The notes beneath the pieces were generated by a model. It was not told where the DNA came from and made no database searches. It worked only from the letters and a program-made list of their open reading frames with translations. A stretch of 64,000 nucleotides of DNA from DASQPR01 sp963831705 (GTDB lineage Bacteria > Actinomycetota > Actinomycetes > Mycobacteriales > Micromonosporaceae), in the NCBI GenBank assembly GCA_963831705.1, contig CAWHRE010000010.1, positions 1,798,001 to 1,862,000 of the forward strand, in the 5' to 3' direction. Both the position numbers and the translations under genes were made by a program. Of this stretch, positions 23,251 to 34,110 are shown in pieces (positions within the stretch are counted from its first letter, which is position 1; the number at the start of each line of letters is the position of its first letter).

Positions 23251-23989
23251 GGTCTCTCCCTGTCGTGTGCCTCGGCAGTGGGGTGACCCTACCGAGGCGG
23301 TGCGTGAAGTACCGCGCTGCCCGGGTCGGGATCACTATGCGCGGGGAGTCGACCGGGTGTGGTCGAATCCGGGGAGCGGTGGCATCGGGGCAGCCCAAAC
23401 GCAGGGTAGCGATGCTGCGGCCCCGTCGCCGCCGGATCAAGCATGTCAGAACAGCCTGCACTAACTACAGTCCGGGCGGCCAAATTCTGGCCCGAAACGC
23501 CTGTGGGATGCCTGTGGATACGGACTCCGAACGTCGGATATCTGCCACACCCGAACGTATGAGTACCAGTTACCCCTAAAGGTGTTCAATTGGTCATTCA
23601 GCGGTATCTCCCCCGCTTCGAAGTGAGCCTTACCGTGCGTCTGCCCTATCGGCATGTACTTATCGTCGCCAGCCTGGTCGTGATCAGCTGCGTCGCCACG
23701 CTCATCGTTGCGATCGCCGGCAGCGCGCTGGTCGATCACGCGCGCTATCGGGCGGTGGCCACTCCGGCGTATGGGGGGTGATATTCCCCACGTACCCGTC
23801 GTGATCGTGCCGGAAACCACCCGAACAACGGCACCGCCGACAGTTGCGCCGCCCGTGATGCCTCCGGTGGTCGGCGGGTCCACGACCGGACACATCCTCG
23901 AATCCGGTACGGCCGGCGGGAATCTTGGCGGGTATGGAAACGCCGAACCGCGCCACGCCGAACCGCGCCGAACCGCGCCACGCGGAGAG
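23251..23989. other. Intergenic region with only weak coding signals
   Basis: 739 bases separate bkdA and the M23 lipoprotein gene. The bkdA leader contains a CCTCGG/CCGAGG-ended hairpin (23270-23297). One small hydrophobic ORF (23590-23781) is described separately. A G6 run at about 23776 separates it from a Thr/Pro-rich reading frame. Short tandem copies of a CGCCGAACCGCGCCA-type unit lie at 23941-23980, just after the M23 stop. I see no RNA gene. Confidence 0.5.
23590..23781 (+). CDS. Small predicted membrane protein (doubtful)
   Basis: A 63-residue frame from TTG 23590 has AAAGG 7 bases upstream and one convincing hydrophobic segment (about 23-47, VLIVASLVVISCVATLIVAIAG). No family is recognised. 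It stops just after a run of six G. In the next frame the sequence continues as a Thr/Pro-rich peptide (PETTRTTAPPTVAPPV), so the gene may be longer and frameshifted. That frame then runs antisense into the M23 gene without a stop, which argues against coding there. Confidence 0.3.
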   Translation: MVIQRYLPRFEVSLTVRLPYRHVLIVASLVVISCVATLIVAIAGSALVDHARYRAVATPAYGG

Positions 23990-24712
23990 CTAGGGGTCGG
24001 TTTGGGGCTTTGTGGGGCAACCGTTCTTCGACTTCCAAGCGTTGATCGCCGCGACCGGGGACTTGTTGCCGCCGGCCTTCCAGGAATCCAGATACGGCCA
24101 GGGCCAGATCACGCCGCGTTGATTCCACCAGTCGCCGGTACCGGCACAGAGCGGCGAGATGCCGAAGTGCAGGTGGCAGGCGCTGGCATCGCCGGTACGC
24201 CCGACTTTGCCGAGCGGCTCTCCGACGGTTACGCGTACACCCGGTTGGATATTGGTGTTGATCTCTTCCATGTGGGATCCGTAGTAGCGAAGACCATCGT
24301 CGCCCTTTATCGAAACCGACAGGCCGCCGCGCGTGGCGCCGGCGTTGACCTTCGCCTTGTACAGGTCGACCCGGGTGACCTCGAGAATCACGCCGGACGT
24401 CACCGCCCGCACCTCGTTGCCACAGTTCGTGATGATGTCCGTGGCCGGGTAGTCGTGATGGGTGTGCCCGTAGGAGTACTTACCGACCACCGGAAAGACG
24501 AACACGCCGGGCTTGGCCTGCGATGAGACCGGCGGCTTGGCAGAAGCCGACGCCGACACCGACGGAGGTGGCGAGGCCGAAACCGATGACGGCGACAGGG
24601 CAAGCGAAGAAGGTGCCACGGTCGGTTGGCCCGTACTGCTGCTGCAAGCGGTCATTGCACCGGCCACGATCAGGGCAACGGCCAAAACGGCGGATCTGCG
24701 TGGGAGTGACAT
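23990..24712 (-). CDS. M23 family (LytM-like) peptidase lipoprotein
   Basis: The 240-residue protein has a lipoprotein signal (AVALIVAGAMTAC, lipid Cys at 23) and a Ser/Pro-rich linker to about residue 65. An M23 domain follows, with the metal/catalytic signatures HHDYPATDI and HLHFGISP. It is predicted to cut peptidoglycan cross-bridges, or to act as a non-catalytic activator if metal binding is incomplete: the first motif is HxxxxD-like and reads correctly. C-terminal KNGCPTKP adds a further Cys. It is expected at the outer face of the membrane. It is a single gene; the next gene upstream on the same strand (24735) ends only 22 bases before its start, so co-transcription is possible. Confidence 0.88.
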   Translation of the reverse strand: MSLPRRSAVLAVALIVAGAMTACSSSTGQPTVAPSSLALSPSSVSASPPPSVSASASAKPPVSSQAKPGVFVFPVVGKYSYGHTHHDYPATDIITNCGNEVRAVTSGVILEVTRVDLYKAKVNAGATRGGLSVSIKGDDGLRYYGSHMEEINTNIQPGVRVTVGEPLGKVGRTGDASACHLHFGISPLCAGTGDWWNQRGVIWPWPYLDSWKAGGNKSPVAAINAWKSKNGCPTKPQTDP

Positions 24713-24734
24713 CGCGGCCGAACCTATCAGAGGA

Positions 24735-25913
24735 TCAGCCGCGATCGTTGTACGTCCTCAGCCACTCCTCCACTGCTGGCATATCGGTCAAATCAATGCC
24801 ATCGGCCATCATTTCGGCCATTGCCCGTACGGCCGGAGATCGGCGCTCGCCGGTCTCGTTGACCCGGGCGAACTCGGCCCGCGCGGCACGTACGCTGCCG
24901 AGAGTCTCCTGCAACGCGCTCTCCGGGAGCGCCAGCCGTCGTCCGGCCCACGCGATCCAAGCGCGCAGCGCGTCCGGCAGTAGCGCGGCGTCCTCGTCGT
25001 CGAGAATCGCCCGTTCGTGAACCCACGAGCCGAGGAACGTCTCCACGCCGGCCGGACTCCAGCGCAGCGCGTCGCCTCGGGCGGTCGCGAAGTCGACGAT
25101 CAGACCCAGGCAGTACGAGCAGCTCTCACGCTGTGCCCCGGCGAGGTCGGCAAAGCCGGCGAGATCGGCTTCGGGGGATGCGAGGAACGTGGCGATCAGA
25201 TCCTCGCGGGGGGCGGCGTCGGTCGTTTCCGCAACCATCGGCAGCGAGCCGAGCCGAGCCGCGGCGAGGGCCCGATTCGCGGCGAACGATCCGCCGTCGA
25301 GTTCGTCCGGCGCGGCATCGGTCAGGTGCACGTACGCGAGGGCGGCGGAGCGCAACGTCGCAGGCGCGATCTCGGCGAACCACGTCATCTCATCGGCGCC
25401 GGTGGCCACCTCGGTACGCAGAGTGTCCAGTAGCCCGGCGGCGGGCGCCGCAACGAAAATGTCTTTCGCGAGCCCGAGATTGTGGTCCGCGAGCACGACG
25501 ATCGCGTGTTCCGGGCCGCCGACGTCGGCATCCGCGTACGCGAACGTCGCCACGTAGCTGGTCTGGTCGCCGTACCGGTCGCCGTACGCGTACGTGCCGG
25601 TCAGTGTGGCAGTGCCGAGCGCTTCAGCCCACGTGGGTGAGGCGGGTGCGGAGACCGGAGTGCCGGTCAGTGCGTCGAGCACCGCGAGGACCAGCGGTGC
25701 GATGTCGGAAGTGGAACCAGAGGCGGAGGCGAGATAAGCGCGGAATGCCGATGCGAACGAATCCAGCGCCTCGCCTCGATCCGGCTCGACCCCCGAGTAG
25801 ACCGATCCGAGCAGCGTGGACAGCAACAGCTCGGCGTCGAACGCGGTACCGACCGAGCCGATGTCGCGGGCGGCGCGCAGCACGAGGGCGGGCAGCCCGG
25901 ATTCGTCGGTCAT
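24735..25913 (-). CDS. Conserved actinobacterial protein of unknown function
   Basis: The 392-residue acidic, Ala-rich soluble protein has no signal peptide or membrane helix. A Cys pair (ESCSYCLG, about 266-272) is the only obvious motif, and the whole looks alpha-helical. I do not recognise a domain. It is on the same strand as the M23 lipoprotein downstream and the GTPase pair upstream, with 22-base gaps on both sides. The three may be one transcription unit, which would link it to envelope or membrane remodelling by association only. Confidence 0.65.
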   Translation of the reverse strand: MTDESGLPALVLRAARDIGSVGTAFDAELLLSTLLGSVYSGVEPDRGEALDSFASAFRAYLASASGSTSDIAPLVLAVLDALTGTPVSAPASPTWAEALGTATLTGTYAYGDRYGDQTSYVATFAYADADVGGPEHAIVVLADHNLGLAKDIFVAAPAAGLLDTLRTEVATGADEMTWFAEIAPATLRSAALAYVHLTDAAPDELDGGSFAANRALAAARLGSLPMVAETTDAAPREDLIATFLASPEADLAGFADLAGAQRESCSYCLGLIVDFATARGDALRWSPAGVETFLGSWVHERAILDDEDAALLPDALRAWIAWAGRRLALPESALQETLGSVRAARAEFARVNETGERRSPAVRAMAEMMADGIDLTDMPAVEEWLRTYNDRG

Positions 25914-25935
25914 ACGCCGAGCCTACTGAGCCGGC

Positions 25936-27603
25936 CTATTGAGATGCCTCACCCAACGCGGTTCGCGCCGTCGTGTAGTCGTCGAGCACCTTGCGTACCG
26001 GATTGACGATCTCTTCCTGAGCAACCGCGGTGATCGACTTATGCAGGCGAGCGGCCGCACGACGGCGGCTGCGTTTCGCGCCGAGGCTCACCAACGGCTT
26101 GACCAGTAACGCGATCAGAATGCCGGCAACCGCGCCGCCGACCAGAGCGATGGTCGGCCACGGTACGTGCCCGACGTTCTGCACGTTCGTCGACGGGATG
26201 TCGAGCGTGATCACGCCGAGCCCGATCAATGCGAGCCGGAGCAGCAGGTACACGGCTCCGAGCAGTGCGATCACGGTCAGCACCCACTGCAGGAAGCCGA
26301 TCACCCGCCACCACCACGGTTTGCGGTTCATCCCGAGGTCGGTTTGGACGACCGCCCGATCGAGTTCGTCCGGCAGCGTGGTCAGGCGCGATCGGGAGGC
26401 CGTCGTGACCGCGGCCGGCCACGGCTGCGGCAGGCCGCGGCCGGTCTCGTCGCTGAGCGAGCGGATCGCCAACTCGGCGACCGAACGTTGACCTGCTGCT
26501 GCGGCGGGAATCGACGACGCTTCGCCGCCGAGATTCGCGGTGCCGAGTCGTAGCCGCCGGAGCGGGTCGGTCTTGATCCGGCGAATCCACCGGACGACCG
26601 GCCAGCCCATCGAGGCCCGAGCTCGATACCGGTATGCGGCCTCGGTCGCCTCGGTCACCGCCGGTACGCCGGCACTTCCGGCCAATGCGTCGGCGACCGA
26701 ATCGGCGGTGATCCGGTCCATCAGACCCTTCGGCAGCTCCGGTCCGACCAGCGGTTGGCTTATCTCGACCACGCCGTCGACGTCGGCCGCGAGCCGGCGA
26801 AGCGCCGCCATCCGCTCGGACACCGCGGTACGCAGCGTCGTCTTGAGTTCGACGATCCCTGGGCGGGACGACGTCGCCGAGACGGCGAATACCGGGATCG
26901 CCTCGAAACCGTCCTTGTTGAGCAGCCCGGAAAGGTCGGCGAGGCAACGGCGCACATCCGCCTCGGACAGCCGGTCGGCCTGGTTGAGTACGACCACGGT
27001 GCTGTCCACGTGCCGGTGGAACGTCCGGAGGTACTGCTCGTGGATCACCTGGTCGGCGTACTTCTGCGGATCGGTGACCCAGATGATCAGGTCGACCAGC
27101 CGAAGCAGCCGATCGACCTCGAGTCGATGCGCGACCTGAACCGAATCGAAGTCCGGCAGGTCCAGGAGCACGAGTCCGTCGAGCTGCGGATCCGAGTCGG
27201 TCAATTCGTCGCGGGTGAACCGGTGGTTCGCCGGGATGCCGAGCCAATCCAGCAGGGCCTCGGCGCCGCTCGGATTCCAGAGGCACGCGTGTGTCGCGCC
27301 GGTGGTCGGCCGCCGCACGCCGACCGGCGACAGGTCAATCCCGGTCAACGTGTTGAACAGGCTCGACTTTCCGCTCCCGGTAGCACCGGCGAGCGCGACC
27401 ACGGTGTGGTCGCGGGACAGAGCGAGGCGTCCGCCGGCCCGTTCCACCACCGCGCGGGCCGGTCTCAGATCATCAGCCGGTACGTGGTCGGCCGCCGCGA
27501 TCGTGAATCGGTCGAGTGCCTCAATCCGGCGTACGAGGCGGTCGGCGTCCACTCGCGAGCCGTCCCGTCGCAGCTTGTCCCGCAACCGGTCGGTGATGCT
27601 CAT
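25936..27603 (-). CDS. Dynamin-like / YfjP-family membrane GTPase
   Basis: The 555-residue protein has a P-loop GTPase domain: GATGSGKSS (73-81), switch Thr in RRPTTGATHA, G3 DLPDFDS, G4 NQAD. A helical middle follows, then two transmembrane helices (about 430-490) and a basic tail. It pairs with the neighbouring dynamin-like GTPase, an arrangement reminiscent of the Streptomyces DynA/DynB pair that acts in sporulation septation. Membrane remodelling is the inferred role. The ATG at 27603 overlaps the upstream stop in an ATGA, so the two are coupled. The open frame upstream of 27603 is only shadow. Confidence 0.85.
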   Translation of the reverse strand: MSITDRLRDKLRRDGSRVDADRLVRRIEALDRFTIAAADHVPADDLRPARAVVERAGGRLALSRDHTVVALAGATGSGKSSLFNTLTGIDLSPVGVRRPTTGATHACLWNPSGAEALLDWLGIPANHRFTRDELTDSDPQLDGLVLLDLPDFDSVQVAHRLEVDRLLRLVDLIIWVTDPQKYADQVIHEQYLRTFHRHVDSTVVVLNQADRLSEADVRRCLADLSGLLNKDGFEAIPVFAVSATSSRPGIVELKTTLRTAVSERMAALRRLAADVDGVVEISQPLVGPELPKGLMDRITADSVADALAGSAGVPAVTEATEAAYRYRARASMGWPVVRWIRRIKTDPLRRLRLGTANLGGEASSIPAAAAGQRSVAELAIRSLSDETGRGLPQPWPAAVTTASRSRLTTLPDELDRAVVQTDLGMNRKPWWWRVIGFLQWVLTVIALLGAVYLLLRLALIGLGVITLDIPSTNVQNVGHVPWPTIALVGGAVAGILIALLVKPLVSLGAKRSRRRAAARLHKSITAVAQEEIVNPVRKVLDDYTTARTALGEASQ

Positions 27604-29369
27604 GATTGGGCGGCCGATGCACGCGGCGCGGGGGCCGGGATCGGAAGCTTCGGTGCTTCGCCCACGGCGGGTGCCTGATGGGCCACCGACTGGGCGGCGA
27701 TCCGGAGGCGTTCCGGCTGCCCCGGGTCGAGGCTGATCGTCGCCCGTACGCCGGCGAAGCGGGACAGCTCCTGATCGAGCAACGCACGACAGCGGGTCAG
27801 AAGATCGTCGCGCGCGGTCCGGGACAGTTGCCGCAGTGCCTCGTCGCCGAACATCGCCTCCAGTACCTTCTGCGCCGCGAGGCTCGTACCGGCGGCGACG
27901 CCGATCTCGGCGCCGGTCGGGATGAACGCGGTGGACGCGAACACGCCGACCATCACGAGTACGCCGGTCGCGTTCACGCCGTACGCGGTGATCCGGGCGG
28001 CTTTGCGCTTCCTCTCGCCTTGGTGTTGAACGAGGTCGAGCACACCGCGCTGCCACTCGCGAATCAGCCGTTCGACTCGCTCGTGGAGATCCGGCGACGG
28101 CCGGGCGAGCGCGTCGGTGACCAGAGCGGTACCGGCCGGGTTAGATCGCCACGCATCGGCGGCATGCTCGGCCGCGGACCCGACGTTCGCCTCGATCAAC
28201 GCGGCGACGCCCGAGGTCAGCGCCTGCTTCAAGTCGCCGCCCGGGGGATTTCGGCCGGTGATCGCGGTCGTGATCGAGTCCCGGAGCCGCCCGACCCGTG
28301 CTTGGAGAGCGCGCATCAGGTCGCCGGTACCGACGAACTCTTGCCACCGGGCCAGAACTTCGCCACGCAACAGGGCGCCGTCCGAGATGCCGTGTTCGAT
28401 CCCGGCGTACGCATCGTTGTAGGCGGAGATCGCGGCCGCGTCGAGGTCCGCCCAGGCCCGGGTCTGCAGATCGGCGGCTTGGGCCAGTACGTCAACGTCG
28501 GAGACGACGCTGCGTACCGCGCCACTGACCGTCGTGCGAATCACGGCGGCTCGGGCGGCCGCGTCATTGGCCAGTTGAGCGAGCCAGTCCCGGAGCGGCG
28601 CGACGAGTGCCTCGGGCAGAAGGCCGGATCCGTCGACCTGCGTCTCCGTCACCACGAACAGCGTGGTGTCGCCGAGCTGTTGATCGCCCAGCATCTCCCG
28701 GAGGTGGCTACCGACGTCCTCTTCGGCGCCCGGCGGCACGCGGTCCAGCACGATCGCGAGCACCGTCCCTCGATCGCGGGCGGTGCGCAGAACCTGCCAC
28801 GGCACGGCGTCCGCGTACCGGGCCGCGGTCGTTACGAACAGCCAGAGATCGGCGGCGGCCAGCAGCTGGTTCGCGAGATCCCGGTTCGCGTCGACGACCG
28901 AGTCGATGTCCGGCGCATCCAGAAGCGCGAGCCCTGGTCGTAGCCCGGGCGCCGAGATGATCTGGAGGCTGGTGTGATCATTCCGGGAGGTGTTGGTCCG
29001 GGTGAGGCCCGGGAGGATCTTGCGCTCGGCAAACCAGGCGGCATCGTTGGGGTGACTGACCAGCACCGGTGCCTTCGTGGTCGGCCGAAGCACGCTGGCC
29101 GCGCTCACCGGCGCTCGTACGATGCTATTGACGAGCGTCGACTTGCCGGCACCGGTGGAACCACCGACGACGACCAGCAGTGGGGCGTCCATCCGATCGA
29201 CCCGCGGCAGGAGATAGTCGTCGAGTTGGCGCGCGATTCGGGCAGCCGCTCGATCGGCCTCTACCGCCGACGGTACGCCCAGCGGAAACCGGGCATCGCC
29301 AACCGCGGCGCGCATGTTGTCCAGCGCGGCCTGCAGCGGCGTACCCGACCGGGTCGTTGACTCGCCCAC
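27600..29369 (-). CDS. Dynamin-family GTPase
   Basis: The 589-residue protein carries GGSTGAGKST (69-78), switch Thr in LRPTTKAPVL, G3 DAPDIDS and G4-like LDRVPPG. A long helical stalk follows, with a hydrophobic segment (about 453-490, GVNATGVLVMVGVFASTAFIP) that can insert in membrane. Bacterial dynamin-like proteins tubulate or fuse membranes and often work as hetero-pairs, which fits the coupled GTPase downstream. The C-terminus is Pro/Ala-rich. It is divergent from dnaK, with 220 bases between the starts. Confidence 0.87.
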   Translation of the reverse strand: MGESTTRSGTPLQAALDNMRAAVGDARFPLGVPSAVEADRAAARIARQLDDYLLPRVDRMDAPLLVVVGGSTGAGKSTLVNSIVRAPVSAASVLRPTTKAPVLVSHPNDAAWFAERKILPGLTRTNTSRNDHTSLQIISAPGLRPGLALLDAPDIDSVVDANRDLANQLLAAADLWLFVTTAARYADAVPWQVLRTARDRGTVLAIVLDRVPPGAEEDVGSHLREMLGDQQLGDTTLFVVTETQVDGSGLLPEALVAPLRDWLAQLANDAAARAAVIRTTVSGAVRSVVSDVDVLAQAADLQTRAWADLDAAAISAYNDAYAGIEHGISDGALLRGEVLARWQEFVGTGDLMRALQARVGRLRDSITTAITGRNPPGGDLKQALTSGVAALIEANVGSAAEHAADAWRSNPAGTALVTDALARPSPDLHERVERLIREWQRGVLDLVQHQGERKRKAARITAYGVNATGVLVMVGVFASTAFIPTGAEIGVAAGTSLAAQKVLEAMFGDEALRQLSRTARDDLLTRCRALLDQELSRFAGVRATISLDPGQPERLRIAAQSVAHQAPAVGEAPKLPIPAPAPRASAAQS

Positions 29370-29470
29370 GTCCCTAGATTGCCCGATCTGTGGCTGAAAT
29401 AACCCAAAACAAGCTCAGAGGACGGTGACGGAGATCATTTTATCTTGCGTACGCCAGACTCAACTTTGAT

Positions 29471-29498
29471 TTGACAGTGAGCGAGGCCGTGGCACTAT
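29471..29498 (+). promoter_or_regulatory. Promoter of the dnaK operon
   Basis: TTGACA (29471-29476) and CACTAT (29493-29498) are separated by 16 bases, about 90 bases before the dnaK ATG. An HspR-type inverted repeat directly follows the -10. Confidence 0.7.
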
Positions 29499-29516
29499 TG
29501 AGCCCGGGCCACTCAA
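29498..29516. promoter_or_regulatory. HspR operator (HAIR) at dnaK
   Basis: TTGAG-N8-ACTCAA resembles HAIR (CTTGAGT-N7-ACTCAAG) with a degenerate left half, overlapping the transcription start region. A further half-site ACTCAACTTT at 29458 is repeated exactly at 29511. Confidence 0.75.
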
Positions 29517-29589
29517 CTTTGGCCCCCCACTGAAACATTCAAAGCGTCCAACAAGCAGCCAAGTTATAAATCAGCGCGGAGGAAAAACC

Positions 29590-31439
<1,850 letters not shown>

Positions 31440-31443
<4 letters not shown>

Positions 31444-32072
31444 CGAACGAACCAACCGCGGATGCTCCGCGCGCGGATGAACCTGACGAGACGACGGGTC
31501 CGGCTGCGGCCGGGCCCGCCGCCCCCGAGGCCGAAGCCGCGACGGGCGACGTCACGCGTGATGAAGAGCAGCAGGACGAAGAGCCTGCGCCGCAGCCGGA
31601 AGCACCGGTAGCGGCCGTGGAAGCCGGCGACGATATGAACACGGATCTGGACGAGTTGCGCAACGGCCTTGACGAATTGACACGCGATCTGCAGCGGGTG
31701 ACCGCGGAGTATGCGAACTATCGCAAGCGCGTGGATCGTGACCGGGCGCTTGCGAGCGAGCAGGCCACCGGCACGGTGCTGACGTCGCTGTTGCCCGTAC
31801 TCGATGATCTGGATCGGGCTCGTAATCACGGCGACCTGGTCGGACCGTTTGCCTCCGTCGCGGATCAACTGTCGGCGGCGTTGGGGAAGTTCGGTCTGAC
31901 CGCGTTCGGCGATGTCGGTGACCCGTTCGATCCGACGTTGCACGAGGCGGTCGCACATACGAGTTCGCCGGACGTCACGGAGACGGCGTGCGTTGAAATC
32001 ATGAGGCGGGGTTACCTTCTCGGCGATCGCCTGCTCCGGCCGGCGCTCGTCGCGGTCGCGGACCCTGAGTGA
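31440..32072 (+). CDS. grpE: Nucleotide exchange factor GrpE
   Basis: The 210-residue protein has an acidic Ala/Glu-rich N-terminal extension (about 1-60) and a long coiled coil (LDELRNGLDELTRDLQRVTAEYANYRKRVDRD). The C-terminal beta domain contains VLDDLDRARNHGDL, GDPFDPTLHEAV and RRGYLLGDRLLRPALV. It releases ADP from DnaK and acts as thermosensor. GTG 31440 overlaps the dnaK stop, so translation is coupled. Confidence 0.97.
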
Positions 32073-32088
32073 ATGAGGCGGTACCTCG

Positions 32089-33294
32089 GTGAGCAGTAAG
32101 GACTGGATCGACAAGGACTTCTACGCGACTCTCGGCGTCGGCAAATCGGCGACCGCGGAGGAGATCAAGAAGTCCTACCGGAAGCTGGCTCGGGATCACC
32201 ACCCCGACCGCAACCCGGGCAACGCGGAAGCCGAAGAGCGGTTCAAGGCCGTGTCCGAGGCGAACGACGTGCTGTCCGATCCACGGAAACGGGCCGAGTA
32301 CGACGAGATGCGCCAGCTGTTCGGTTCGAGCGCGTTCCGTCGCAGCACCACGCGTGGCGGCGGTGGCGGCGCACCGGGTGGACAGCAGTTCGGCGACATT
32401 TTCGGCGACATGTCCGGAGCAGGCACGGACGATCGACGGTTCGGCGGTGCCGGGTTCTCCGACTTGTTCGGGTCGATCTTCTCCGGTGGTAGTGGCGGCG
32501 GCCGGACCACGACACAGCGGCGCCCGGGGCAGACCCGGGGCCGCGACGTCGAGGCCGAGGTCGCGCTCAACTTCGGCGACGCGGTACGCGGTGTGACGAT
32601 GCCGATCACGCTCCGGGCGCCCGGCGTCTGCGATACCTGCCACGGCAGCGGTGCTAAGCCGGGCGCGGTTCCGCACAAGTGTCCGGTGTGCCAGGGCAGC
32701 GGTCTCGTGACGAACAACCAAGGCGCGTTCAGCCTGTCCGAGCCGTGCCGGAACTGTCAGGGTGTCGGCACGATCATCGACGAGAAGGATCGATGCCCGG
32801 AGTGCCACGGTACCGGTGGCGTCACGAAAACCCGTACGCTCACGATCCGCATTCCGGCGGGCGTCTCGGATGGTCAGCGAATCCGTCTGGCCGGGCGCGG
32901 CGAAGCCGGTGACCGTGGCGGTCCGGCCGGCGACCTGTACGTGCTGATTCAGGTGCGCGAGGACCCGCTGTTCGGGCGGGACGGCGACGACTTGACGCTG
33001 GCCGTACCGATCTCGTTCCCGGAGGCGGTCAACGGCGTGGATCTGCGGGTTCCGACGCTCGATGGTTCGGTGACGCTGCGCGTGCCGGCCGGTACGCCGA
33101 GCGGGCGGACGCTGCGCGTACGCGGCAAGGGCGTCGCACCACGTGACAAGGCGGTCGGCGATCTGCTGGTCACCGTGTTCATCGCGGTACCGAAGGATCT
33201 GTCGATGGACGCGCGCAAGGCGCTCGACGAGTTCGCGGCGGCGACCCCGCCGGCACCTCGCGACCACATCGAAGGGCGGATGGACCGTGTCTGA
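32089..33294 (+). CDS. dnaJ: Co-chaperone DnaJ (Hsp40, type I)
   Basis: The 401-residue protein begins with a J domain (residues ~8-75) containing the HPD motif (DHHPDRNPG). A Gly/Phe-rich region is followed by four zinc-binding CxxCxGxG repeats (CDTCHGSG, CPVCQGSG, CRNCQGVG, CPECHGTG; about 180-245) and C-terminal peptide-binding domains. It delivers clients to DnaK and stimulates its ATPase. The GTG start has GGTGAG-type ribosome binding in cggtacctcg context and is 16 bases after grpE. Its stop overlaps the hspR start. Confidence 0.97.
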   Translation: MSSKDWIDKDFYATLGVGKSATAEEIKKSYRKLARDHHPDRNPGNAEAEERFKAVSEANDVLSDPRKRAEYDEMRQLFGSSAFRRSTTRGGGGGAPGGQQFGDIFGDMSGAGTDDRRFGGAGFSDLFGSIFSGGSGGGRTTTQRRPGQTRGRDVEAEVALNFGDAVRGVTMPITLRAPGVCDTCHGSGAKPGAVPHKCPVCQGSGLVTNNQGAFSLSEPCRNCQGVGTIIDEKDRCPECHGTGGVTKTRTLTIRIPAGVSDGQRIRLAGRGEAGDRGGPAGDLYVLIQVREDPLFGRDGDDLTLAVPISFPEAVNGVDLRVPTLDGSVTLRVPAGTPSGRTLRVRGKGVAPRDKAVGDLLVTVFIAVPKDLSMDARKALDEFAAATPPAPRDHIEGRMDRV

Positions 33295-33709
33295 CATTCC
33301 TGGCAGGGGTGTGTCCGATGCCAAGGTGCTGATCATCTCGGTCGCCGCTCGGCTGGCCGGGATGCATCCGCAAACGCTACGGCAGTACGACCGGCTCGGG
33401 CTCGTCTCGCCCGGTCGTACGCCTGGCGGCGGCCGTCGCTACAGCGAGCGTGACGTTGTGGTCCTACGCGAGATCCAGCGTCTCAGCCAGGATGACGGTG
33501 TCAGCCTGGAGGGGATCCGCCGGATCATCGATCTGGAGCGGCTCGTCGTTGACCTGCAGCGCCGGATCATGGATCTGGAAGCCGACCTGACGGACGCGAA
33601 TGAGCGCCTGGGTCAGGTGCAAGCGATGACCGCGTACCCGCGACGGGACATCGCGGTGTACGCGCAGAGTTCGGCGCTGGTGGTTTGGCGACCGCGTCGC
33701 CCTAGTTAA
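33287..33709 (+). CDS. hspR: Heat-shock repressor HspR (MerR family)
   Basis: The 140-residue protein has a MerR-type DNA-binding domain (IISVAARLAGMHPQTLRQYDRLGLV, about 15-39) and a helical C-terminal half. It represses the dnaK and clpB promoters through HAIR inverted repeats, using DnaK as co-repressor in known systems. GTG 33287 overlaps the dnaJ stop; the longer upstream frame is dnaJ shadow. As the last gene of the operon it makes a feedback loop. Its stop overlaps the stop of the small convergent gene on the other strand. Confidence 0.95.
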   Translation: MSDIPGRGVSDAKVLIISVAARLAGMHPQTLRQYDRLGLVSPGRTPGGGRRYSERDVVVLREIQRLSQDDGVSLEGIRRIIDLERLVVDLQRRIMDLEADLTDANERLGQVQAMTAYPRRDIAVYAQSSALVVWRPRRPS

Positions 33710-33885
33710 CTCTCGCTGGGCTCACGATCCGCGAGCTCGGCCGGGTCGATATGAAGAGTGTCGAAGAGGCCCGCGTTCTTGTAGACATCAACGCGATCAG
33801 GCAACGTGCGGTCCACCCAGATGGCACGGTCATCGAGTCCGCGCTGTCGGAGTAGCTCAAGAATCCGGAATTTGTCGATCTCCAT
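33706..33885 (-). CDS. Small conserved-looking protein convergent with hspR
   Basis: A 59-residue frame from ATG 33885 reads MEIDKFRILELLRQRG..., with acidic and basic residues distributed as in a folded helical protein (LDDRAIWVDRTLP, YKNAGLFDTLHIDPAEL). It fills the space after hspR, tail to tail, with stop codons overlapping by 3 bases. The ribosome site is weak (GGGCGG). No family is recognised, but codon usage matches the neighbours (strong third-position GC). I judge it real. Confidence 0.6.
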   Translation of the reverse strand: MEIDKFRILELLRQRGLDDRAIWVDRTLPDRVDVYKNAGLFDTLHIDPAELADREPSES

Positions 33886-34110
33886 CGTGACCGCCCTTAA
33901 GCGTGCCTAGTGGCTCACACCGCCTCAGCCTGCGTGCTTTACCGAGGTCTTTGGGCGATCCCTACGGTACGCCTACCCGCCCTTACTGGGAAAACTGTGT
34001 ATTCGGGTAGATAACGCCGAGACCGGCGCGTCAGCCTGCCCAATCGCGTAGCGTCGATGTCACAGCGAGTCCGATAAGTCGGAATTCGCCTGATGAGAAG
34101 CGAGGCCGGA

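Noticed and set aside
33143..33286. N-terminal extension of HspR
   Set aside because: The extra residues are Arg/Ser-rich out-of-frame dnaJ sequence; GTG 33287 gives the normal HspR start and an overlap with dnaJ.
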